From assembly GCA_004293505.1 (NCBI GenBank), contig RDYY01000071.1, positions 1 to 8,063 of the forward strand: a DNA stretch of 8,063 bases. The letters run 5' to 3'. Origin of the DNA: Sphingobacteriia bacterium. Its GTDB lineage: Bacteria; Bacteroidota; Bacteroidia; Chitinophagales; Chitinophagaceae. The translations under genes were made by a program, and so were the position numbers. The notes beneath the pieces are model-generated. The model was given only the letters and a program-made list of their open reading frames with translations, did not search any database and was not told where the DNA came from. Below are positions 1 to 5,730 of the stretch, piece after piece. Position 1 is the first letter of the stretch. Every line of letters starts with the position of its first letter.

Positions 1-1
1 C

Positions 2-1162
2 TATGCCAATTTGGGCATTGATGTGTTGCGCATTGACGCTCCTGCTTTTATCTGGAAAGAAAAAGGCACCAGTTGCCAAAACCTGCCCCAGGCCCATGCC
101 CTCTTGCGCTTGATCAAAGCGGCTGTGCACATTGCCACCCCTGGCATGGCCTTGTTGGGAGAAGCCATTGTGGCCCCGCGCGAAATCATGAAATATTTTG
201 GTACAGAGGATTTCCGCGGCAAAGAATGTGACATGGCTTACAACGCTACACAAATGGCTTTGCAATGGGATGCTTTGGCCACGGGCGATACAAGGGTAAT
301 GCTGGCCGCCCAACCAGTGCTCTTGGAAAAACCTTTGGGCAATACCTGGATCACCTACACCCGTTGCCACGACGACATTGGTTTGGGTTTTGAAGACAGC
401 AGCATTTCTGCAGCGGGGTTCAATCCTTATGAACACCGTAAATTTTTAAAAGACTATTACGCTGGTGCCCTGTCCTATTCTACTGCGCGGGGGGCTTTGT
501 TTTCGGTAAACCCCCGCACCCAAGATGCCCGCATCAGTGGCAGTTTGGCAGCCCTTTGTGGCCTGGAATCGGCCCTGTCCATCGACCCAGAAAAACCTGC
601 AGAAAGAACGGCAGCCATTGAAATGGCGGTGCGCAAAATTTTGCTGATGCAAGCCATGAGTTTTTTCTTGGGTGGCATTCCCATGGTCTTTTATGGCGAC
701 GAATGGGGGGCTGTGAACGATTATAGTTTTTTGAACGATCCGGGAAAAGCCTACGACAACCGTTGGATGCACCGGCCTGTTTACAACTGGAAAAAAATGG
801 CCCGCATTGACCACCCTGAAACGGTGGAAGCACAAATTTTTACCGGCACCCAAAACTTGTTGCGCCTGCGCAAAAAATTTTCCTGCTTGGCCGATCAAGC
901 CAATTTAGTTTGGTTAACACCGCACAACATTCATGTGGCGGGCTTTGTGCGAGAGAACAAACAAGAAACCATTTTTGCCCTCTTCAATTTTAGTTCATCA
1001 ACGGCTTACCTGACTTGGTATGCTTTTAAAGAAAAAACCCGCCCCGCCAAAACCCTGAAAGAGCATTGGTCGGGGCAGGTGCTTGAAGTGGGGCCAGACA
1101 ATGAATATTTTGTGTTGGCACCCCACCAATTTGCTTTGTTATCGGTTACGGCTTGGGCTTAA
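2..1162 (+). CDS. Amylosucrase (GH13 subfamily 4), C-terminal part; 5' end cut by window edge
   Basis: Amylosucrases are glucansucrases that transfer the glucosyl unit of sucrose onto an alpha-1,4-glucan and release fructose; some hydrolyse sucrose or make isomers. The reading frame enters at base 2 and gives 386 residues ending at TAA 1160-1162. Numbering from the first visible residue, GH13 region II is LRIDA with nucleophile Asp12, region III is GEA with acid/base Glu54, and region IV is CHDDIG with Asp124. The 42-residue nucleophile-to-acid spacing equals that in the Neisseria polysaccharea enzyme as I recall it (D286, E328). Asp125 and Arg254 (in DNRWMHRP) match the salt-bridge pair that closes the -1 subsite of amylosucrases. 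The stretch TSCQNLPQAHALLR (residues 23-36) is also typical of the subfamily. A beta-sandwich C domain ends the protein. About 250 N-terminal residues should lie left of the window. No signal peptide can be judged. The gene converges on the haloperoxidase-family gene. Family assignment is firm; transferase versus sucrose hydrolase is open. Confidence 0.93.
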   Translation, partial: YANLGIDVLRIDAPAFIWKEKGTSCQNLPQAHALLRLIKAAVHIATPGMALLGEAIVAPREIMKYFGTEDFRGKECDMAYNATQMALQWDALATGDTRVMLAAQPVLLEKPLGNTWITYTRCHDDIGLGFEDSSISAAGFNPYEHRKFLKDYYAGALSYSTARGALFSVNPRTQDARISGSLAALCGLESALSIDPEKPAERTAAIEMAVRKILLMQAMSFFLGGIPMVFYGDEWGAVNDYSFLNDPGKAYDNRWMHRPVYNWKKMARIDHPETVEAQIFTGTQNLLRLRKKFSCLADQANLVWLTPHNIHVAGFVRENKQETIFALFNFSSSTAYLTWYAFKEKTRPAKTLKEHWSGQVLEVGPDNEYFVLAPHQFALLSVTAWA

Positions 1163-2710
1163 TCGGCCCCATCCGTTCGTGCGCGGGTGATGGCATAAGC
1201 CCCTACTTTTTTTCCTTGGGGCCAACCCCACTTCACAGTCGGAGCGGTAATGAATGCCCCCAAACAAGCGAGAGTCCGACGCTTCTTTTGCCATGGCGAC
1301 ATAAGCAGTGGCACGGCTGGGGAGGATATGTCCCAAAATGGTGGCAGCGGCCCCACTGAATGTAGAATGGCCCGAAGTATAAGCGGGGAAATTGGGCAGG
1401 CCTGTGGTGGTTTTGATGCTGGGATCCATTTGTGAGGGCCTGGGATTAAAGTAAAAATACTTGGTGTCCCAACAAGTGATGCCCGCATCCATCAATGACA
1501 TGTTGAGCAAAGCCAAATTGCGGGCCCACCGCACTTCGCTGAAACGCGCTGCCACAAAGTCTTCTGCGGCAATGGCATTCCAGTGCCCGGGGGGCGTGTA
1601 AGTGCCCACCCCATCGGCCCAAAAATGAACCATGCGTTCTTGTTCGCGTGTGATGCCATTGGCAAAGGATTTAACCTCGGCCAATTCTTGTTGAAATTGT
1701 GGGCTGCGGGTAGAAGGGGGTGCGGGCGGTCGAATGGCAATGGTGGTGAGGGAGTCAAACAAAAAAGGCCTCACCCGACCAAAATTGGGCAACATGGGAG
1801 GTCGCTTGGGAATTTCCAAACTGATCCAAGGGGTTTCGTTGCGGGCAATGGCATTGGCTTCCAATGCGGCCCACTCAGCTGGTGTGCCCACGGCCCGGCC
1901 CATGTTGTCGGCACCAGCCCGCGCGGCTGCCCTTAAACCCACACTGCGGCCCAATGCTATACCGGCTTCCCAATCGCTGCGCACGATCATGCCTGCAGCC
2001 AGTTTGGCTTGCAACAATTGATCGGCTTTGGCTTGCACCAAAGCAATGTCGGCGGGAAACAAGCGGCGCATGATTTCCAAGGTAGCACCGGTTACCACGG
2101 CTTCTTCGCTGGGATAAGTGGGTTGGTTATTGGCGGGCAACAAAGCTTTCACCTGCGCATCAATTTGATAAGGTGCTTGTCTGTTGTACAAACGCCGATA
2201 ATAGGCACAAGCCACCAAAGCATCGTACTGGGCTACGCTCAAATAGGCATAAGCCCTTGCCGAATAAGGCGGATTGGAAAAAGGAAATTCAGGATAGCCA
2301 AAAGGATTGGCAGCACTGGGAATGGGATAAGTGCCATCGGCGTTTTGCACGGGTGCTAGGTTGCGCTTGGCCACCAATTCACGCATGGTCTCGTTCCAAC
2401 GCAAAACTGTTCCAGCGCCCCAGTAATTAATTTGTTCCAGTTGGCTGGCACTGATGTTTTGCTGCAAAGCCTTGATTTCATTGATTTCCAAAGCATAGGG
2501 TGCACCAAATACAGGCAAAGGAGCAGGCACCGTAAATTCATTGGCACTGGCCAACAAAATGGGGCGCCAGTCGCCTGCATTGGCATCGGTCTTGAGCGGA
2601 TTCAAAACGGGAAAATCAGCTGAGCGGTCGTTGAGGCTTTTGTTGCAAGCAGCCAAAATCAATAGGCCGCCACACAAGATTGCCCAAGCCAATTTGGGTT
2701 TACTGGACAT
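1139..2710 (-). CDS. Vanadium-dependent haloperoxidase/PAP2-family lipoprotein (VHPO2), frameshifted near its 3' end
   Basis: The fold belongs to the vanadium haloperoxidase/acid phosphatase superfamily, which uses vanadate to oxidise halides with H2O2 or hydrolyses phosphate esters. Numbered from an in-frame ATG at 2728, motifs are K423-x6-R430-P431, S452-G453-H454 and S486-R487-x5-H493-x3-D497, all intact. A TPPGHW segment (378-383) is shared with the paralogue at 3696-5018. The N-terminus has a hydrophobic stretch and lipobox LAAC, so the protein is probably lipid-anchored in the envelope. I prefer ATG 2710 (TAA of the upstream gene, 4 bp, then ATG) to ATG 2728, which overlaps that gene by 14 bp; both give a lipoprotein signal. 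As written the frame runs to 1139 with an arginine-rich, family-unlike tail (PRKKSRG...). Removing one base of the G4 run at 1218-1221 restores GLAQGKKVGAYA and a stop at 1159-1161, giving 516 residues from 2710. The catalytic core precedes the shift. Halogenase versus phosphatase activity cannot be decided. Confidence 0.85.
   Translation of the reverse strand: MSSKPKLAWAILCGGLLILAACNKSLNDRSADFPVLNPLKTDANAGDWRPILLASANEFTVPAPLPVFGAPYALEINEIKALQQNISASQLEQINYWGAGTVLRWNETMRELVAKRNLAPVQNADGTYPIPSAANPFGYPEFPFSNPPYSARAYAYLSVAQYDALVACAYYRRLYNRQAPYQIDAQVKALLPANNQPTYPSEEAVVTGATLEIMRRLFPADIALVQAKADQLLQAKLAAGMIVRSDWEAGIALGRSVGLRAAARAGADNMGRAVGTPAEWAALEANAIARNETPWISLEIPKRPPMLPNFGRVRPFLFDSLTTIAIRPPAPPSTRSPQFQQELAEVKSFANGITREQERMVHFWADGVGTYTPPGHWNAIAAEDFVAARFSEVRWARNLALLNMSLMDAGITCWDTKYFYFNPRPSQMDPSIKTTTGLPNFPAYTSGHSTFSGAAATILGHILPSRATAYVAMAKEASDSRLFGGIHYRSDCEVGLAPRKKSRGLCHHPRTNGWGRLSPSRNR
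1207..1221 (-). other. Frameshift site in the VHPO2 gene (T7 and G4 runs)
   Basis: The plus strand carries T7 (1207-1213), then CCTT, then G4 (1218-1221). Read on the minus strand, the annotated frame gives GLAPRKKSRG, while the frame one base on gives a family-like tail. Deleting one G restores GLAQGKKVG; deleting one T restores GLAPRKKVG. The paralogue at 3696-5018 has RMGQDIG at the aligned place, with Gly where the first repair puts Gly, so the extra base is most likely in the G4 run. It may be an assembly or sequencing indel, a true mutation, or less likely a slippage site at the A7 run of the mRNA. Confidence 0.8.
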
Positions 2711-2714
2711 TAAT

Positions 2715-3695
2715 TTATTTTTTGTCATCTGATTTTTGCTTGCGGTTAAAGTCTATGATGTAAAAGATACCAGCACCCCAGCTGGTGGTCTGGCCCATGT
2801 TGCGGCCTTCAAGGGTAAACATGGCATTGCCAATAAAGGAAAGTCCTTCAATGGAAGTCAAGGTATACTTGGCATTAACACCCAAGCGTGTAGCATTCAT
2901 TTGGTTGCTCAAAAAAGGCATGTTGTTGCGGCTGATGTCAAATCCACCTTGGGACTGAAAGCGATCAAGCACGGCTTCGGCAATCAAAGTACTGCTGCGC
3001 CAACCCGCGCGCAGGTTGAGGTTAAGGGCATTGGGCATTTGTACCGTGCTGGTATAGTGCATTTGCGTGGTATAATAAGCTGCCCGGTCTATCTGGACCT
3101 TGCTGCGCAAAAAATACGCTGCAGAAGCAGTGGCAAACCAATTGCCCTTTTGGTAATCCAACATCAAGCGACCACTGAAATTTGAACTGCCCAAGCCAAT
3201 GCTGAGGGGCAAATAATCTTTCACATAATTGGTCAAGGGCGTGGACGCACCGGCAATGCCATAAACACTAAAATATTGGTTGCCCTTTTTGATTTCCACC
3301 GGCATCCATTTCAAGTAAATGCTGCCGTCTTGAATGCCCGACATGCCCGCCAATGTACCGGCAGAAGCTTTGGTACTGATATAGGGAACAGCAAACAAAA
3401 GATTGAGGTTGTCTTTGAGGCCATAATTGCCCATGACCATGATGGCTTGAGAAGAGACCGTCCCCAGGTTGGCATTGTCGCGTTTGAGGGTTCCTTCCCA
3501 ATAATTTTTCCAACTGTTGTGGCCATACATGATGCCTGTGCAAAAATTATTCTTGTTCATCATGATAGCGTCCACTTCTGTTTGGGCTTGGGCAAGGGCG
3601 GGCAACAAAGCCATCGTGGCGCCCACCCAAAAGCCCCAGCCTCGCTTCCGCAAAGCGCTGTGGGTAAAGGTTTTGTAAAGACTTATGGTAATCAT
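2715..3695 (-). CDS. Outer-membrane beta-barrel protein between the two haloperoxidase-family genes
   Basis: The 326-residue product begins with a long signal peptide: basic n-region (LRKR, 15-18), hydrophobic core (about 19-34), then AQA|Q with likely cleavage after Ala37. The mature part has no hydrophobic helix. It is made of alternating short amphipathic strands rich in Tyr, Trp, Asn and Gly (for example residues around MVMGNYGLKDNLNLLFAVPY and the final WGAGIFYIIDF), as in a transmembrane beta-barrel of about 12 strands. The SGIQDGSIYLKW stretch resembles the Bacteroidota 'transporter'/phenol-degradation MetA-like barrel group, which I recognise only by style. A charged tail (NRKQKSDDKK) follows the last strand, unlike the usual terminal aromatic residue. 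The ATG at 3695 follows the upstream stop codon directly (TAAATG), and the next gene starts 4 bp after its own TAA, so all three are probably translationally coupled. Function is unknown; a pore or docking partner for the lipoproteins is an inference. Confidence 0.75.
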   Translation of the reverse strand: MITISLYKTFTHSALRKRGWGFWVGATMALLPALAQAQTEVDAIMMNKNNFCTGIMYGHNSWKNYWEGTLKRDNANLGTVSSQAIMVMGNYGLKDNLNLLFAVPYISTKASAGTLAGMSGIQDGSIYLKWMPVEIKKGNQYFSVYGIAGASTPLTNYVKDYLPLSIGLGSSNFSGRLMLDYQKGNWFATASAAYFLRSKVQIDRAAYYTTQMHYTSTVQMPNALNLNLRAGWRSSTLIAEAVLDRFQSQGGFDISRNNMPFLSNQMNATRLGVNAKYTLTSIEGLSFIGNAMFTLEGRNMGQTTSWGAGIFYIIDFNRKQKSDDKK

Positions 3696-5018
3696 TTATT
3701 TTTTCATTTTTAATTTGTCCGCAATGGTTTTACCAATGTCTTGTCCCATGCGGGTACTCACTACACAAGAATTGTGAAAATGCAGTCCGCCGTAGAAGCG
3801 GGCCCAATTGTTTTCATCGGCTGCATGGCGAAATGATTTAAAACTGCGGTTGGGAATCCCAAATTCCAATTCGGTGGAATCGGTATAGGCAAAATTGTCG
3901 CCAAACACACTGGTCAAGGCCTCTGCCGCTGCAGAAGAGATGGTAGAATGACCGCAAGTGTATTCTGGAAAAGCAGGGGTTTGCAAATAGGGCCGCCAAT
4001 TCATGTCTATGTATTGGTTGATGACGGTTTCGGGCCGGGCTGTATTGTATTTGTATTTGACATACCAGCACTGGATAAACCCATCAAACAAAGCAATGGC
4101 TGTTTTGGCCGTGGCATAAACCGTGGTAGCAAAATCAGCATTGGCTTTTTGGGCGGCGATGCCGACGACACTCATCCAGTGACCGGGAGGAGAAAATTTT
4201 TTACTGCCATACATGACGTGCCCCGTAACATTCATTTTAAAAGGGTTGTCGTCCCAAAATTCGGCCATGTGCTTTTGTTCAGGAGTTAAACTGTCAATGG
4301 CATTTTTGATGGCCATCACGTTGGTATAGTACTCGCTTTTTTTGTCCGTCATGTTAAAAGGAGGCGGAGCGGGTGGATCAAAAGCACTGGCACTGTCGAT
4401 CACCATGGGACGGATACTGGCCCAATGGGGTTCTACCGCTGTGGCATACATGGGTGGGGTGGGCACCCATCTACCGGGCTCTTGTTTGACCGTGTATTTT
4501 TCGGCCCCACGGGTTTGCAGGTAATTGTCTTTCTTGCTCCAACGAATGATTTCTCTTCCTATGCTGTCCGCAAATGCTTGACTGGCTTTTTCAACTTGGC
4601 TGCTCAAACCCTTTTCCCTTGCGGTTTTCAGGATGCTGTCGCGGTATTCACCCAAACTGCCTTCTGGAAAAGTAACGGCCTCCCCTACTTTCATGTAAGC
4701 CAGTAAAGCAGCCAACTCTACGTCCACTTCGGGGGTCAAAGCCAAACTGTTGACCTTGTCCAATCCCCGCAACTGTCCCCCCAAACTCTGGTATTGGTTG
4801 GGATAAGCTGCGGCCACTACTTCATAGCCCGCAATGGCCGCATAGGCATAATTGCGAGAAGCCACCATGGGCGGAAAATTATTTCCCATGACCACGGTAT
4901 TTAATTCATGAACGGTTTGGCTATAGCGTTGGGGTTGGTGTAAAAATGTTTTGTATTCAGTAGAAGATTGACAGGCCCACAGCAAAATGATGGTACCTGC
5001 AACAATTAATTTGCGCAT
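3696..5018 (-). CDS. Diverged vanadium-haloperoxidase/PAP2-family lipoprotein (VHPO1)
   Basis: This 440-residue protein is a paralogue of the product of 1139-2710. It has a short signal sequence with Cys16 in LWAC, an atypical lipobox because Trp sits at -2. Shared family features are SPPGHW (276-281), CW-x2-KYKYNTARP with K321, R328 and P329, and R407-x5-H413, His413 being the vanadate-ligand position. Two active-site positions differ from the consensus: the SGH motif reads C355-G356-H357, and the Asp four residues after the ligand His is Ser417. The residue before Arg407 is Ala, not Ser. The SGH-to-Arg spacing is 50 residues against 33 in VHPO2, so there is an insertion of about 17. Cys317 and Cys418 align with Cys419 and Cys498 of VHPO2 and could form a shared disulfide, leaving Cys355 unpaired in the active site. 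It starts a three-gene unit, with 82 bp upstream. It may be an altered enzyme or a structural/binding subunit; the sequence cannot say which. Confidence 0.85.
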   Translation of the reverse strand: MRKLIVAGTIILLWACQSSTEYKTFLHQPQRYSQTVHELNTVVMGNNFPPMVASRNYAYAAIAGYEVVAAAYPNQYQSLGGQLRGLDKVNSLALTPEVDVELAALLAYMKVGEAVTFPEGSLGEYRDSILKTAREKGLSSQVEKASQAFADSIGREIIRWSKKDNYLQTRGAEKYTVKQEPGRWVPTPPMYATAVEPHWASIRPMVIDSASAFDPPAPPPFNMTDKKSEYYTNVMAIKNAIDSLTPEQKHMAEFWDDNPFKMNVTGHVMYGSKKFSPPGHWMSVVGIAAQKANADFATTVYATAKTAIALFDGFIQCWYVKYKYNTARPETVINQYIDMNWRPYLQTPAFPEYTCGHSTISSAAAEALTSVFGDNFAYTDSTELEFGIPNRSFKSFRHAADENNWARFYGGLHFHNSCVVSTRMGQDIGKTIADKLKMKK

Positions 5019-5030
5019 GGTTAAAGGACT

Positions 5031-5068
5031 AAAATAAAAAAATGGCAGATCCCAATGGCATGGGCTGC
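5031..5068 (-). terminator. Terminator or attenuator hairpin between the small membrane protein gene and VHPO1
   Basis: Read on the minus strand, GCAGCCCA (5068-5061) pairs with TGGG and CTGC (5054-5051 and 5048-5045) across a six-base loop, with a two-base AT bulge between the two four-pair blocks. Two bases later come T7 (5042-5036), A and T4. This has the form of an intrinsic terminator downstream of the stop at 5101. It ends only 12 bp before the VHPO1 ATG, so it could instead act as a leader attenuator for the three-gene unit. The bulge and short stem keep confidence moderate. Confidence 0.45.
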
Positions 5069-5100
5069 GCTAGAAAATCAGGCGGTAAAGAAAGAAGGGA

Positions 5101-5661
5101 CTAAACAGCCGGGGGCCATTCGGGCAAGCGCAGAAACCCATTGTGCAAGGCTTCGGTGTTGGCTTTTCCGTGTGCAGGAAGAAGGGCGAGCCCGTTAAAC
5201 TGCCAAGAAAAACAGTGATCATCCGCAAAATCTGAGACGGAAAACTTCACCGTGTGCTGCAAGGGGGTTTTGGCTTTTGCGCCAGTTGCACTGGATTCAA
5301 AATCGTTGGCCAACTGAAAGAATTGGTCGCGGGCATTTTGGATGCTGGCTTTTTCGATGTTGGGCAAACAATAGAGTTCTAAAGTATCTTGGTAAAAACG
5401 ACGTTTCACATAGTGATAGGTCATGCCCTTGACTTCCATTTTGCCCTCGGCTTGTTCAAAAGCCTGGTCGTTGCGACCATAGGGCGTTGAAAAGGGAATT
5501 TTGATGTGCACCAAATCTTGGGCTGCATACACGGTCGCCTCAATTTGGGAGGTCAAGTTTTGCTCTGCTGCTTGTTCCAAGCCATAGCTGAGCAAACGGT
5601 ACCCACCGAAGTTCAGCGCCAGAATGGCCAAAATGATGATGCTCAGTCCTTTTTTTAGCAT
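5101..5661 (-). CDS. Small single-TM, envelope-exposed protein of unknown function
   Basis: The product is 186 residues from ATG 5661. Earlier in-frame starts (ATG 5685, TTG 5712) would only add a polar stretch before the membrane segment, so I chose MLKKGLS, a basic n-region leading straight into a hydrophobic helix at about 5-24. There is no lipobox and no clear signal-peptidase site, so it is probably a membrane-anchored protein with residues 30-186 in the periplasm. Visible segments are a helical linker (25-45), a strand-rich core with VHIKIPFSTPYGR (51-63) and GMTYHYVKRRFYQDTLELYCLP (79-100), a helix RDQFFQLANDF (111-121), and SVSDFADD (141-148) near a Trp/Pro-ended C-terminus. The style (TM plus 'IKIP...Y' plus 'Y.YVKR...DTL.L.CL') resembles conserved small Bacteroidota proteins I have seen described only as hypothetical. 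It lies 69 bp downstream of the GH65 gene on the same strand and is probably co-transcribed with it. I assign no function. Confidence 0.7.
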   Translation of the reverse strand: MLKKGLSIIILAILALNFGGYRLLSYGLEQAAEQNLTSQIEATVYAAQDLVHIKIPFSTPYGRNDQAFEQAEGKMEVKGMTYHYVKRRFYQDTLELYCLPNIEKASIQNARDQFFQLANDFESSATGAKAKTPLQHTVKFSVSDFADDHCFSWQFNGLALLPAHGKANTEALHNGFLRLPEWPPAV

Positions 5662-5730
5662 GCAGTTGTTGGGTGAAGACAGCATCCCTTGGGATTCTGC
5701 TGCACAACTCAATATTAGTGGATTTCTGGT

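Noticed and set aside
1155..1169. GGGC/GCCC hairpin over the convergent stops as a bidirectional terminator
   Set aside because: The stem has only four pairs and no T tract on either side.
1139..2710. Calling VHPO2 a pseudogene
   Set aside because: All catalytic motifs precede the shift and the frame is open to its last 20 or so codons. A single homopolymer indel is a more economical explanation than gene decay.
2736..3185. Plus-strand open frame of 149 codons opposite the outer-membrane barrel
   Set aside because: It is a shadow of the barrel gene, whose signal peptide and strand pattern are clear on the minus strand.
5662..5712. Earlier starts (ATG 5685, TTG 5712) for the small membrane protein
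   Set aside because: They put polar residues before the membrane helix; MLKKGLS at 5661 is the natural n-region.
5662..5730. Separate promoter for the small membrane protein (TAATATTG, minus strand)
   Set aside because: It has one mismatch in the -7 element and no -33 element; co-transcription with GH65 is simpler.
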